Source: an uncultured Clostridia bacterium
GTDB taxonomy: Bacteria; Bacillota; Clostridia; Lachnospirales; Lachnospiraceae
Reading direction: 5' to 3'
Assembly: GCA_947385955.1 (NCBI GenBank)
Contig: CANDNA010000008.1
Coordinates: forward strand, 1 to 64,000
DNA: 64,000 nucleotides
In this document: positions 1-8,974 of the stretch, piece after piece
How the letters are laid out: each line of letters begins with the position of its first letter
Position numbering within the stretch: the stretch's first letter is position 1
The notes under the pieces: model-generated
Told to the model about the DNA's origin: nothing
Seen by the model: only the letters and a program-made list of their open reading frames with translations
The model's database searches: none
Translations under genes and position numbers: made by a program

Positions 1-398
1 GGTTGACCATCTGTTGTTTCTCCAAATGAATAACCGGCTAAATTACTATTTATCTCATCAACCTCCCCCTGCAGCACCTGTCCCTGGCGGGCATCCAGCA
101 CGCTTCCTTCTTCTGTGGTGGTACAGTTATTGGCTATGGTGGCGAAGGCACTGTCTTTTAAATCTGTCAGCCATTTTGCGATTTTCCCCATCAGGGTTCC
201 CAGTTTTTCTCCGCTGACAAGGCTGCTTCTTGTTTCTGCCTCTGTGAATACAGGCGCCTGCTCCGCAGGATTGGAAACTGCCGTTTGCGTTTCCTTAAGG
301 ACTGTGTCTATCTTGTCCATATTTTCATTCAAGACATCCACATCGTAGAAGTCATCCTGATCCGGTTTGTGTAACTTGTAATGTTCTGTTATTTTCAT
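1..398 (-). CDS. tail fibre protein, N-terminal part (XkdV-like), partial
   Basis: The reading frame starts at ATG 398, behind a GGAGGG site that lies inside the end of the previous gene, and stays open to the window edge (about 132 residues). It begins MKITEHYKLHKPDQDDFYDV, the typical start of Firmicutes phage fibres, which attach to the baseplate with a short conserved N-terminus. A later stretch around residues 100-115 (SVLDARQGQVLQ) is also common in such fibres. The receptor-binding C-terminus, which would set the killing spectrum of a tailocin, lies outside the window. Confidence 0.72.
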   Translation of the reverse strand, partial: MKITEHYKLHKPDQDDFYDVDVLNENMDKIDTVLKETQTAVSNPAEQAPVFTEAETRSSLVSGEKLGTLMGKIAKWLTDLKDSAFATIANNCTTTEEGSVLDARQGQVLQGEVDEINSNLAGYSFGETTDGQ

Positions 399-950
399 TT
401 AAATTCCCTCCAATACGATTTCTTTGATCTGCAAATGGGTAAATTTCTTCAATTGTCTGTGTGTTGCTCTTTTCAGCGCACTGTTTATATTGTACATAAG
501 CTCTATGTCCAGTACGATCTGCGCCGGCACGATACGGTCTGCCAGGGCTATTACCTCCGCTTTCAGTTCCCGTGCAACAAGCGCCACACGTATTTTCATG
601 GTCAGCCCGTTTTCACCTGTCAGTTCCTTTGTATAACGGTTTTCCCCACACAATGCCCGAAGCTGGCGTTCCAGTGTTCTGTCTGTATAGGGAAGATCCT
701 CATTGAGCCGTCCCTTAATCCGGAAATTTCTCAGTTCCAGACTGTCTGTGTCTTTGGGTGAAATTTCCAGAATCCGCTCCCAGACTTCTGCTCCTGTTTC
801 TGTTTCCGTATCAAGAAATGCCTCTTTCATCAGCGTATCACAGGCTTCCCACAGAGCTTCCACACAGGGCTGCTCCGCCTGCATGATCTGCTTCATCTCT
901 TCATAGTCCTGCATCAGTCCGGGCAGGTATGAGATCAATTCTCTATCCAT
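399..950 (-). CDS. baseplate protein, XkdU/YmfQ family (DUF2313-like)
   Basis: This 183-residue protein sits between the baseplate J gene and the fibre, the position of XkdU in PBSX and of gpI in P2. That family joins the baseplate wedge to the fibre. The start chosen is ATG 950, with GAGGGG eight bases upstream; a GTG at 959 is in frame but less well placed. It overlaps the end of the upstream gene by 8 bases, suggesting translational coupling. The family call rests mainly on order, length and general resemblance, including the acidic helical N-terminal half. Confidence 0.72.
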   Translation of the reverse strand: MDRELISYLPGLMQDYEEMKQIMQAEQPCVEALWEACDTLMKEAFLDTETETGAEVWERILEISPKDTDSLELRNFRIKGRLNEDLPYTDRTLERQLRALCGENRYTKELTGENGLTMKIRVALVARELKAEVIALADRIVPAQIVLDIELMYNINSALKRATHRQLKKFTHLQIKEIVLEGI

Positions 951-2025
951 GTATCTCACCCCTCACCGCGATTTCATCCTGTTCCAGAATCAGGTTCTGC
1001 TCCGCCCCATTCAGCGTCGTACCGGCAATGTCCAGCACTCCCGTAAGATCCAGAATAGCGCTTTCTATTTTGGCAATCCGCACTACCAACGGTGTTTCCC
1101 CGGATGCTTCCCATCCTTTTGCCAGATCCAGCAGATACGCATCCACTGCTTTTTCCATATGAGACTGTAATGCCTCAAAAGAAAAACCCTCCTCATAGGT
1201 AATATCCGCACTGATATGAACCGGCACCTCTTTTACAGATTCTATATGTACGATATGTCCGATGGGAGCCAGACCGTTCCCTGCCATATCCTGTGCCGGA
1301 TCGATTTCCTGTTGCACCATCCCTGTCAGGGTATCGCTGGCGCCTCTGAAATCAGATGCAATGATCACACATCTGACATGGTTTCCTGCCGTTTCCCCTG
1401 CCGCATTCTGTGCCCGGTACACTTTACAGCCGCCGATACCGTCTATGGATTTGATCTTTTCCGCATAATCTGCCCGGTTTCCTCCGAAAGCCTTTGTCTG
1501 AAAGGAAGCCCGCCAGCGTCTGCGAAAGCTCTCCGTATCCTCTTCCTCTTCTCCCGGAATCAGCAGCTCTGTCAGTTCTGCACTGGTAAGCCCCTCCATA
1601 TAAGTAACCGGGATCATCTTACCGGCTAACCGGTTGCCCATACTGCCTGCCGTTTCACATTGCAATCTGTAAGTATGGGTATCTGCATCCATGCAATCCA
1701 TAACCTGATAATACTGTGTCCCGATACGAAAACGGCTTCCGGTTTCCACATCGGTGTTGAACTGTCCCTTCCATACCGCACACGTGGCCGTTTTCGGCCG
1801 AATCCCTCTGGTGTCCTGCGCAATCCGGACCAGATAGTCCCGTTCTGCCGTATCCCCGAACATCTGAGCCATCATCCAGTCCAGATTTGCATAAATCTGT
1901 GCCGCTTCCGCACTGTTGGGCGCCATCGCATCATAAATCACAGAGCCTTCTCTTTTGTCAAAGCCTGCCCCCACCAGCTCCAGCTTTTTCTGCAGCAGCT
2001 TTTCATAGGTTTTATCCTCAAACAT
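943..2025 (-). CDS. baseplate J-like protein (XkdT)
   Basis: This is a 360-residue baseplate wedge protein of the gpJ/XkdT family. The N-terminus (FEDKTYEKLLQKKLELVG) and the segment around residues 40-60 (YDAMAPNSAEAAQIYANLDW) are typical of the family, as is the stretch EDTESFRRRWRASFQTKAFGG near residues 155-175. The length fits XkdT. It starts one base after the end of the XkdS-like gene and overlaps the next gene, so the baseplate genes form one translationally coupled run. Confidence 0.88.
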   Translation of the reverse strand: MFEDKTYEKLLQKKLELVGAGFDKREGSVIYDAMAPNSAEAAQIYANLDWMMAQMFGDTAERDYLVRIAQDTRGIRPKTATCAVWKGQFNTDVETGSRFRIGTQYYQVMDCMDADTHTYRLQCETAGSMGNRLAGKMIPVTYMEGLTSAELTELLIPGEEEEDTESFRRRWRASFQTKAFGGNRADYAEKIKSIDGIGGCKVYRAQNAAGETAGNHVRCVIIASDFRGASDTLTGMVQQEIDPAQDMAGNGLAPIGHIVHIESVKEVPVHISADITYEEGFSFEALQSHMEKAVDAYLLDLAKGWEASGETPLVVRIAKIESAILDLTGVLDIAGTTLNGAEQNLILEQDEIAVRGEIHG

Positions 2026-2427
2026 TTATATCCTTACCTCCTTTTCCGCCGTCACACTCCCCTTCGAAGTCCTGACCTGAAACAATGCTTTCAGGACCCC
2101 TTTTTCCGGCTGTTCAAATGTAAATCCATCCACACTGCTGATCCGGTCATCCTGCAGCAGCGCTTCCCGGATCTGTCGTTCCATTTCCGACATACAGTAA
2201 CTCACCGGCTTCCCAAACAGTGCTTTCAGCTCAACTCCATAGCCGCGGGAATAAATCGGACAGTCATACCGTTCCGTATTCAATATTTTGTAGATAGCCT
2301 GCTGTATGGCCGGTATCCCGTCACAGGTTGTTATCATCCTGTTTTCTTCTGCATCCATCCGGTAAGTCAGCGAAGGCTGTTCTTCCAGGACAAATGTACC
2401 AAGTGCATCGTTTTTATGTGGAATCAT
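2026..2427 (-). CDS. XkdS-like baseplate protein (DUF2634)
   Basis: This 133-residue protein is the equivalent of XkdS and of the lysozyme-domain-free gp25-like wedge proteins. It contains a segment ILNTERYDCPIYSRGYGVEL near residues 50-70, the conserved part of DUF2634/gp25 proteins, where a residue pattern around the tyrosine-proline precedes the conserved glycine. Its start codon overlaps the stop of the preceding gene (ATGA type), indicating coupled translation. It probably sits in the baseplate near the sheath start. Confidence 0.82.
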   Translation of the reverse strand: MIPHKNDALGTFVLEEQPSLTYRMDAEENRMITTCDGIPAIQQAIYKILNTERYDCPIYSRGYGVELKALFGKPVSYCMSEMERQIREALLQDDRISSVDGFTFEQPEKGVLKALFQVRTSKGSVTAEKEVRI

Positions 2428-2810
2428 ACCGCTCCCTCCAATCTGTCCAATATAATATAAAGCTGCCCTCCCTGCTGCCGCAGCATCAGTACATGCTCCC
2501 CCTTCACAAGCCCGTTGTGTACCAGGACGTTTCTGATACCCGAACAGGCATGGGCATGCTCTGCAAACGCCGCCTCCCCGTCACCGCCTTCCGATTTCTC
2601 TGTCGTATGCTGCATGGTCATATCCACCTGATGGTTTTTCACATTATGGGTCAGCAGCAAAAATGATTCCGGCAGGACCGTTTTCTGATCCAGCCGCACG
2701 GAAAGGGGCCTCACCGTTTCCACTGTCCCGAACACAATTCCCGCAGGCTCTGTCTCCGACATGGCCTGCAGCGCCGCCTGTTTTACAATTTCCGTTAAAT
2801 TAGCCAACAA
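2424..2810 (-). CDS. XkdR-like protein (DUF2577)
   Basis: This 128-residue protein has the length and position of XkdR (DUF2577), between the hub and the gp25-like protein. The recognisable part is the middle: FGTVETVRPLSVRLDQKTVL followed by a short acidic loop and an OB-like C-terminus (KGEHVLMLRQQGGQLYIILD). The family is thought to be part of the hub/spike region; its exact job is not settled. It overlaps the hub gene by 11 bases and the next gene by 4 bases. Confidence 0.78.
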   Translation of the reverse strand: MLANLTEIVKQAALQAMSETEPAGIVFGTVETVRPLSVRLDQKTVLPESFLLLTHNVKNHQVDMTMQHTTEKSEGGDGEAAFAEHAHACSGIRNVLVHNGLVKGEHVLMLRQQGGQLYIILDRLEGAV

Positions 2811-3759
2811 ACTCTCCTCCTGTCAATGTCAGATTCATCGTATGAAGCCCTTCCGTAAAGGTATGCTCTGCCTGTTCGCATACCATATAATGATTCAGCT
2901 TCAGATCCCCAAGTAAAAGACGTATCATCGGCGCCGTCCCGGCACGTATCCGGACATCCCCGAATGCATCCCGGATGCGCAGACTCTTTGTTTTGGTATT
3001 ATAAAACTGCAACAGTGCATCTGCTTTGGCCTGTCCATCCTCTTTCTCCTGAATGTTTTCACAATACTGTAAAAGCCCCCAGGCATTGATGTGTTCCGTA
3101 TCCATTGTGATATAGACATCCTGCTTTCCTGTCTCCTGATTTTCCCGTTTCAGCTTGATCCGGTTATACGTATTGGAATCAATGGAAGAGTCATATTCAA
3201 AATTTTGCCCGGTCTCCTCATCAATCAGCAGCGGTATTTTCATAGACCCGATGTTTTTCAGACAGATCCTGCCAAAATCATCGTACAGCACATACAGTCT
3301 GCGTGTGTGGATCAGCGTACTGTCCAGAGCATTCTGCACCACATCAAACAGGGTCTTATCCATCTCTGATTTCTGGGCAATCACATATTCCGTATCTTCC
3401 ACTTCTCCTGTCCGCAGAAGAAAATCACTGCATACCATCTGCAGTACCTGGGATGCCGTTTTTTCCCTGTATACATAGGATTCTTTGTTTTTAAAGTAAC
3501 GAAGCTGATCATAACAGGTCACTTTCATCAATCCTTCTTTGTCAAAAGAACGCCTGAAAATATAACCGTAAAAAACCTTTGCCCCATCCACACAAAACTG
3601 TACTGCATTCCCTTCCTGAATATCCAGCGCAGAATCCATAACCACCTGAAAAGTCAGCTTCCCCGGAGCGCCTTTCCGCTCCGTAGTCCACTGAATGCCT
3701 GCTTCCACTGCAGGCGCATATATCATTTCCCCATTCTGTATCAAAATCTCACATTTCAT
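2800..3759 (-). CDS. tail hub protein XkdQ (gpD-like)
   Basis: This 319-residue protein is the XkdQ/gpD-like hub that forms the base of the tail tube and carries the spike. It starts MKCEILIQNGEMIYAPAVEA; ATG 3759 is preceded by GGGAGG at the right spacing, while an upstream in-frame ATG at 3798 has no good site. The N-terminal half matches the gp27-like barrel start (the GAPGKLTFQV stretch near residue 30). The next segments (YDQLRYFKNKESYVY) are typical of XkdQ. Confidence 0.82.
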   Translation of the reverse strand: MKCEILIQNGEMIYAPAVEAGIQWTTERKGAPGKLTFQVVMDSALDIQEGNAVQFCVDGAKVFYGYIFRRSFDKEGLMKVTCYDQLRYFKNKESYVYREKTASQVLQMVCSDFLLRTGEVEDTEYVIAQKSEMDKTLFDVVQNALDSTLIHTRRLYVLYDDFGRICLKNIGSMKIPLLIDEETGQNFEYDSSIDSNTYNRIKLKRENQETGKQDVYITMDTEHINAWGLLQYCENIQEKEDGQAKADALLQFYNTKTKSLRIRDAFGDVRIRAGTAPMIRLLLGDLKLNHYMVCEQAEHTFTEGLHTMNLTLTGGEFVG

Positions 3760-3794
3760 ATCTGCCTCCCTGCTTTTTACTTCCTCTCCTGTCA

Positions 3795-4454
3795 TCATGG
3801 AATCACAAGTACCTGTCCCGGATAAATCAGGTTTGGATTGCGGATACTGCCCGCATTGGCATCATATATCTTTTTATAGTCGCTTCCATTGCCATAAAAA
3901 TGCCGGGCAATCTTCCACAGGCTGTCTCCTTTCTGTACTGTATAGGAACCGCCCTGTGCCTTTGGTGCAGAGTCCTGCTGACGCTCTCCCTGGGAAAGCA
4001 GGATTCTCTGATCCACGGTCAAAAGCACCGTTTTGGTGCCATACTCCCGGTATTCCTTCAGTTTCAGTGAGGCTGTTACATCCCCTCCGTTTTCCGCATC
4101 CTCTTTCAGTTTCAGCTCTTCCAGGATCATCCTGAGATTGATCCCGCCTGCATTTTTGCCGGAAGGCAGCCGGCGGACCAGAATAAACCGAAAGGGGTTC
4201 CCGGATTCCATCAAAGTTTTCAGCAAAGCGCCGTATGCGGCTCCGTCCTGAAATCCCTCCGGATACCGGGCAAAAGGATATTTCCGGTTGGGCAGAAGCG
4301 CTTCAAACGAAATTTCTGCGGATTTGGAAGATTTGGGTATTGTGATTTCCCCGTCATTGATCAGATCAATGCTCTTTTCTCTCCCCTTATATCCGATTTC
4401 CAGCTTGCCCGGTGTAACCGGAAGCAGCATACCGTTGATATAAAAATCATACAT
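3795..4454 (-). CDS. LysM-domain tail protein (XkdP)
   Basis: This 219-residue protein has an N-terminal tail domain and a C-terminal LysM repeat at about residues 169-219 (YTVQKGDSLWKIARHFYGNG, ending PNLIYPGQVLVIP). XkdP-type proteins link the tape measure to the hub, and LysM may bind the LysM-like groove of the hub or peptidoglycan. The start is ATG 4454 with GGAGGGGG upstream; it overlaps the tape measure stop by 8 bases. An in-frame upstream ATG at 4496 lies within the tape measure gene and is not needed. Confidence 0.86.
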   Translation of the reverse strand: MYDFYINGMLLPVTPGKLEIGYKGREKSIDLINDGEITIPKSSKSAEISFEALLPNRKYPFARYPEGFQDGAAYGALLKTLMESGNPFRFILVRRLPSGKNAGGINLRMILEELKLKEDAENGGDVTASLKLKEYREYGTKTVLLTVDQRILLSQGERQQDSAPKAQGGSYTVQKGDSLWKIARHFYGNGSDYKKIYDANAGSIRNPNLIYPGQVLVIP

Positions 4455-6555
4455 CTCTGTGCACCCCCTCCGCTGACACTGCCATCTGTTCCGCAATGGT
4501 ATCTGCCAGATACTGCGGAATCCGATCCAGATCCGCCATATGGTTGACTGTATTTGTCACACCGCCCATATCCACGGTGATCGTGGAAAACACGGTACGG
4601 TCAATCACTTCCCGTTCCGCAATATCCCGCATATACCGCAGATCCTCTTCTGAAATCTCCAGAGAATCGGCCGCCCTTCCTGTATTGGCGGCAGTGGCTG
4701 CGGTATTACCGGCTGTTTCCTCAGGAAAATCATCTGCATTGCCGTCCCAGGCCACCGGCTTCTGCTCCCGGTCCTCTGCCCTGCGCCCGTCATCCTTGTC
4801 CTTCCGGGCATTTTCACTGCGCATAGCTGCGATTTCCATTTCACGCAGCCTGTGGTCTTCCTGGGCTTTCGCTCTCATTTCTTCCAGTTTGGCATCCCTG
4901 GCTGCTACATTTTCCTTCATTTCCTGTGCCGCTTTCAGCATATCTGCATTCCGCTTACTCCGTTTGGCCGCCTCCTCTGACGCAGCATCCGTCCCAAACC
5001 GGGCTGTGTAAGTAATCAAAGGGATGGAGGTGCCTGCCACTTCATTGACTTTGGAAATAAAAGTATTGATTCCTTCAATCACTCCATTGATCATATTCTG
5101 GATGATCATAAGAGCGCCCACCTTCATCAGCCCAAGTGTGTTGCAGATGGCTGTTTTGGCCACCGTAAATGACAATTTCAGAAAATCCAGCGTATTTTGC
5201 AGGGAATATACGCCTTCCATAAATCGAATCTGAAACTGGCTCCATTTGGTTTTCAGAAAATCCATACAGATCGCCCAGGCAATTTTTACACCGCCCACAC
5301 TATGGACCCAGGATATCAGCATACCGATCAGAATTGCCACTGCCATTGCAATGATACCGATCACGTTCTGACGCATACTGTTATTGAGCAGATCCTGTGC
5401 CACTTTCCAGATGCCCGTTGCTATCGTAACTCCCTTTACCACCAGCAGAAAAGCTGCCAGCCCTGCAGAGGCGCCCATCAGCACCGGCCCGATCTGGCTC
5501 CAGTGATCCACCACAAAAGCGGCGCCTTCTGTCATACTGTCCAGAATCGGTCCTACAAACTCTGCCACCTGCCCCATCCCGGCAATGATGCCATCCATCA
5601 CTGTCTGAAACTGCTCTGTGGACAAAAGATTGCCAATCGATGTCAGCAATGGTAAAAAAGCCTGCAATGCACCGTTTTTCAGGCGGGTAAACGCATCCGT
5701 CCATGTGGCGGGCATCGCTGCAAACTGAGCGTCTATTTCTCCGGTGGCTCCCAGCATGGCATTTTTCACCATTTCCGATGTCAACGCACCTGCTGCCGCC
5801 ATCTCATTTAACTGCTCTGTACTGATCCCAAGAGAATCTGCCATCATCTGCAAAAGACCCGGTGTTTCCCCGAATACCCCCTTCAGCTCTTCTCCGTTCA
5901 GTGTCCCATCTCCCAGGGCTTTTGCCAGCGCCTGGGAGGATGCCGTGATCTGATCCTGGCTCATGCCCGCAATCTGAAACGCCTTGTTCAGATTTTCCGC
6001 AAAGGCAATGGTTTCCCCATTGTCCGTAAACGCGCTGCCGCCCTCTGAGCCAAACCGGGCCACCGACTCCATTGCCCCCAGATAAGGGCTTCCTGAACGC
6101 TGGGCCGAGGCGTAAATCTGATCCTGCAGTTCCTGTGTGGACTGCATTCCGTCATTGATCTCATCCAGTCCGGCCACCGCCTGTGCAGCCGCATCGGAAA
6201 AGTCAAATACTTTGCTGTAATTTTCCTTTGCAAAAGATACCGCCATACTGCCTGCTTTGCTCACCAACTGCCCTGCCGCCGAAGCTGCCTTTTCCAATAT
6301 GCTCTTTGTTTTTTCGGCCGACGATGCGCTTGTTTCGTTTGCTTCCTGTATTTCCTGATTTACCAGAGCTGCCGAAGTCTGTACCTGCTGCAGCTCCAGA
6401 CTCATCTCCTGAAACCGTGTCGTTTCAGCCGCCTCCTGCGCAGCCGCCTGCATACGCTCATAAGAACGTATGCAGACACGCATGGAACTGTTCATACTTC
6501 CGAAGGCTGCCGCTATATTACCGCCGCCACTGATTGCCACTCCATTTTCTGCCAT
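4447..6555 (-). CDS. tail tape measure protein (XkdO-like)
   Basis: The 702-residue protein sets tail length. The N-terminal third contains the tape measure domain (GLDEINDGMQSTQELQDQ near residues 130-150, then the SGSPYLGAMESVARFGSEGG segment), two hydrophobic helices lie near residues 360-420, and a charged coiled coil spans roughly residues 550-620. At 702 residues it is short compared with PBSX XkdO, so a short tail is expected. It follows the tail chaperone frameshift extension by 9 bases. Confidence 0.88.
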   Translation of the reverse strand: MAENGVAISGGGNIAAAFGSMNSSMRVCIRSYERMQAAAQEAAETTRFQEMSLELQQVQTSAALVNQEIQEANETSASSAEKTKSILEKAASAAGQLVSKAGSMAVSFAKENYSKVFDFSDAAAQAVAGLDEINDGMQSTQELQDQIYASAQRSGSPYLGAMESVARFGSEGGSAFTDNGETIAFAENLNKAFQIAGMSQDQITASSQALAKALGDGTLNGEELKGVFGETPGLLQMMADSLGISTEQLNEMAAAGALTSEMVKNAMLGATGEIDAQFAAMPATWTDAFTRLKNGALQAFLPLLTSIGNLLSTEQFQTVMDGIIAGMGQVAEFVGPILDSMTEGAAFVVDHWSQIGPVLMGASAGLAAFLLVVKGVTIATGIWKVAQDLLNNSMRQNVIGIIAMAVAILIGMLISWVHSVGGVKIAWAICMDFLKTKWSQFQIRFMEGVYSLQNTLDFLKLSFTVAKTAICNTLGLMKVGALMIIQNMINGVIEGINTFISKVNEVAGTSIPLITYTARFGTDAASEEAAKRSKRNADMLKAAQEMKENVAARDAKLEEMRAKAQEDHRLREMEIAAMRSENARKDKDDGRRAEDREQKPVAWDGNADDFPEETAGNTAATAANTGRAADSLEISEEDLRYMRDIAEREVIDRTVFSTITVDMGGVTNTVNHMADLDRIPQYLADTIAEQMAVSAEGVHRDV

Positions 6556-6564
6556 AATTTTTTC

Positions 6565-6750
6565 TCACTTCCTTTTCTTCATCTTTGCGGACTCCCGCTT
6601 CTCCTGCTCGATCCGCCTGTCGATAGCCGCCATCACAAACGCCCGCTCCATGCGGTCCAGCTTCATGTACTGCCCCGGAAGTATGTGGAATTTGTGGAGG
6701 CAATAGTACGCATAGTTTGCGTCCGCATCGCCTCCGTCAATCAGTTTTTT
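6565..6750 (-). CDS. frameshifted extension of the tail assembly chaperone
   Basis: After the heptamer A AAA AAC at 6744-6750 (minus strand, in correct X XXY YYZ phase) the -1 frame stays open for 59 more residues to TGA at 6565-6567. The text reads K-K-L-I-D-G-G-D-A-D-A-N-Y-A-Y-Y-C-L-H-K and ends in a lysine-rich tail. The zero-frame stop follows the heptamer directly. Many tailed phages make a long chaperone (gpGT-like) by this shift and the extension recruits the tube protein to the tape measure. The shift would give a product of about 197 residues. Confidence 0.78.
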   Translation of the reverse strand, partial: KKLIDGGDADANYAYYCLHKFHILPGQYMKLDRMERAFVMAAIDRRIEQEKRESAKMKKRK

Positions 6751-7157
6751 GCCACTTCCACCAATTCCTCATCCGACTGCCCGTAACCGCTGATTTCCAG
6801 TGCCTTCTGTACATAAGCCTGGTATTCTGCGTCTATTTTCAGCAGCTTCACGATCAACTGCTCCGGCTCAAACACACCATAGGAATCCTGCAGCTCCTTG
6901 TCATGCAGATTGGGAAAAACCGTACATCCTGCCGCAAACATACGGTTAAACCGCTCATTGTCCACAACCACCTTTTTCCCTACACCCACAATATTGGTGC
7001 AGGCCTTTCTGATCCGGCTGACCTCTTCGGAATCCAGCATCCTCATTTCCCATTCCATCGGTTTGCCGTCTTCGTCCCTGTACAGTCTGCTGGCCGCAAA
7101 TCTGACATTTTTGATTTCCTGCTGATTCTGTTTTAAAAATGCGCTCAATCCGCTCAT
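6741..7157 (-). CDS. tail assembly chaperone (XkdN-like)
   Basis: This 138-residue protein lies between tube and tape measure genes, the position of XkdN/gpG chaperones. It is acidic and contains MRMLDSEEVSRIRKAC near residue 40, similar to XkdN proteins. It ends in the slippery sequence described separately, so part of the ribosomes should continue in the -1 frame. The chaperone is needed for assembly but is not in the finished particle. Confidence 0.82.
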   Translation of the reverse strand: MSGLSAFLKQNQQEIKNVRFAASRLYRDEDGKPMEWEMRMLDSEEVSRIRKACTNIVGVGKKVVVDNERFNRMFAAGCTVFPNLHDKELQDSYGVFEPEQLIVKLLKIDAEYQAYVQKALEISGYGQSDEELVEVAKN

Positions 7158-7175
7158 ATTCTTTCTGCCCCTTTC

Positions 7176-7643
7176 TTACTGCATGCCATCCAGTACACGG
7201 AATGCCTTTGCAATATCAAATCTCTCTGCCGTAAATTCCATTTCCTGTTCCAGAAATTCCCCGTCTGCATCAAAGGACGCCACGGTTGCGCCGTTGATGT
7301 TGCAGTCGTTAATGGTCACACTGCGGGCGCCTGCCGAGGAAGAGGGGTCCTCATTGGTGATCACCATATCGAAATACATATCCTCTCCCCTGTCCTGATA
7401 GCCGGCCAGCATCTCGGTAAACAGATCGGTGTTGTGATAAATTGTACAGGAGCCTGTTATTTTTCCTCCATTGGCCTTGTTGCCTTTGGTGGTCCTCCCC
7501 AGAATCGGTACCTCCTGCTTGTCCTTTTCATACTTTACCTCTACATTTTTAGCCTGCATCAAAAGATACCGTTCGTTATCAATTGTTACATAACAGGACG
7601 CCAGCTTTGCACTGATAGCGTCTTTTGCGTTCATGGTTGTCAT
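7176..7643 (-). CDS. tail tube protein (XkdM)
   Basis: The 155-residue protein is the XkdM-type inner tube of a contractile tail. It has the family features in order: MNAKDAISAKLASCYVTIDN at the start, the VPILGRTTKGNKANGGKITG stretch near residue 45, then YHNTDLFTEMLAGYQDRGED and a C-terminal beta-rich part. Starts at 7643 or, with one residue fewer alternatives, at an internal ATG two codons on. It follows the sheath gene by 25 bases with an AAGGAGGAAAAA site. Confidence 0.88.
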   Translation of the reverse strand: MTTMNAKDAISAKLASCYVTIDNERYLLMQAKNVEVKYEKDKQEVPILGRTTKGNKANGGKITGSCTIYHNTDLFTEMLAGYQDRGEDMYFDMVITNEDPSSSAGARSVTINDCNINGATVASFDADGEFLEQEMEFTAERFDIAKAFRVLDGMQ

Positions 7644-7668
7644 ACTTTTTTCCTCCTTATCAGATCCT

Positions 7669-8973
7669 TTATCGAACTGTTACTGTCATATACAGTTTGC
7701 TCATTGCACATACCGGTGTCACCATGCAGCTTACAGTGACCGATTTCTTATCTGTACCCTCTGCCACACTCACATCCGCACCGGAAAAGTTCTCCAGTGC
7801 GCCGATGCGCTCCAGCTCCCTGCAGTAAACTGCAATGTCATTCCACAGTCCTGTTCTTCCGGCCTCATTGTTCTGAGCCTTTCCCAGATATCTGGTGCAG
7901 AATGTGACAGCAATGTCATTTCCAATCTGATCCAGTGTACGCACTACCTGATTTTCCGAAAAATCACCGGTCTTTTCGTCTGAGAAAGAAACCAGGGAAT
8001 TGATATCCGACAGGACTCTGACCTCTGTTCCCACGCTGTGCAGAACAAAATATCCCTGACCGGTCAACTGTTCCAGTTCTGACTGCTTCAACTGGGTATC
8101 CACTGTATACTCCCCGTCATAACGCACATTGGTCAATGTCCTGTTCACTGCGCATCCTGCCTGTGCGCCTGTGACCCACCATACCAGTTCCGGCCCGGCG
8201 GCGCCGGCTTCTTTCACGGTGTTCTTCACATTGATAACGCCTTCATAATCCGCTGCCCAGTCATGGATCACGGTCTGGAACTTCATCCCCATTTCATCCC
8301 GCATACGTCTGGTAAATGCGGCAAACATCCCTTTCACCACACTGTCACCGGACAGACAGCCCAATGTATGGAAAGAGCAGTTCTCCAGCCTGTCCAGGAA
8401 TCCCTGGTATGCTTCCGCATCCGCTTTGCTGCCATTGGTACCGCCGGTCATTGCCAGCCCTGCTGTTTCTGCCAGTTCGGCATCCTTATGAAATACCACA
8501 AAATCATTGTCGGTCAGTTCTGAAGCCGAAGCTACGGTCTGACTGTCAATCCTGGCTGCGTCCAGCATGGTAATCACATCAAATTTCTCTTTGTCTTTCT
8601 CACTGGCCCGGATCACCGTAACCAGATCATTTCCCCTGGTCCCGCTGTATCTGGCGGTGCCGTAAGTATTGGACGCCTTCTCACCGCCGTTCAGACGATA
8701 CAGAAGCGCTGTCCTGGCCCCTTTCAGCAGTTCCCGGATTCCCTTTACCGGTTCTTCATAGTAAGCATATCCAAACAGGGATCTTGCTTCTTTTTCAAAC
8801 CCGGCGGCCTCCACTGTGACCACTGTTTTTTCCGGCCCCCAGTCCATCTCTGCCGCCACTGCAGCGATCCCTCTCTCGGACAATACCGCCGATGCACGGC
8901 CCGCCGAAATAAAATTGATGTATGCTCCCGGCAGCCTCTTATTCTGTACTGTAAATGTTCCTCCACCTAACAT
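7669..8973 (-). CDS. contractile tail sheath protein (XkdK)
   Basis: The 434-residue sheath surrounds the tube and contracts to drive it through the target envelope. The N-terminus MLGGGTFTVQNKRLPGAYIN is the XkdK signature, and FVLHSVGTEVRVLSDINSLV with the C-terminal RTLDQIGNDIAVTF matches the conserved sheath core that bonds neighbouring subunits. ATG 8973 is preceded by GGAAAGGTG; a long in-frame extension upstream overlaps the preceding gene and is not real. The presence of a sheath makes this an R-type rather than F-type particle. Confidence 0.9.
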   Translation of the reverse strand: MLGGGTFTVQNKRLPGAYINFISAGRASAVLSERGIAAVAAEMDWGPEKTVVTVEAAGFEKEARSLFGYAYYEEPVKGIRELLKGARTALLYRLNGGEKASNTYGTARYSGTRGNDLVTVIRASEKDKEKFDVITMLDAARIDSQTVASASELTDNDFVVFHKDAELAETAGLAMTGGTNGSKADAEAYQGFLDRLENCSFHTLGCLSGDSVVKGMFAAFTRRMRDEMGMKFQTVIHDWAADYEGVINVKNTVKEAGAAGPELVWWVTGAQAGCAVNRTLTNVRYDGEYTVDTQLKQSELEQLTGQGYFVLHSVGTEVRVLSDINSLVSFSDEKTGDFSENQVVRTLDQIGNDIAVTFCTRYLGKAQNNEAGRTGLWNDIAVYCRELERIGALENFSGADVSVAEGTDKKSVTVSCMVTPVCAMSKLYMTVTVR

Positions 8974-8974
8974 G

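Noticed and set aside
1660..2460. 266-codon plus-strand open frame opposite baseplate genes
   Set aside because: Antisense to XkdT and XkdS, no start signal, low-complexity His/Pro/Cys text.
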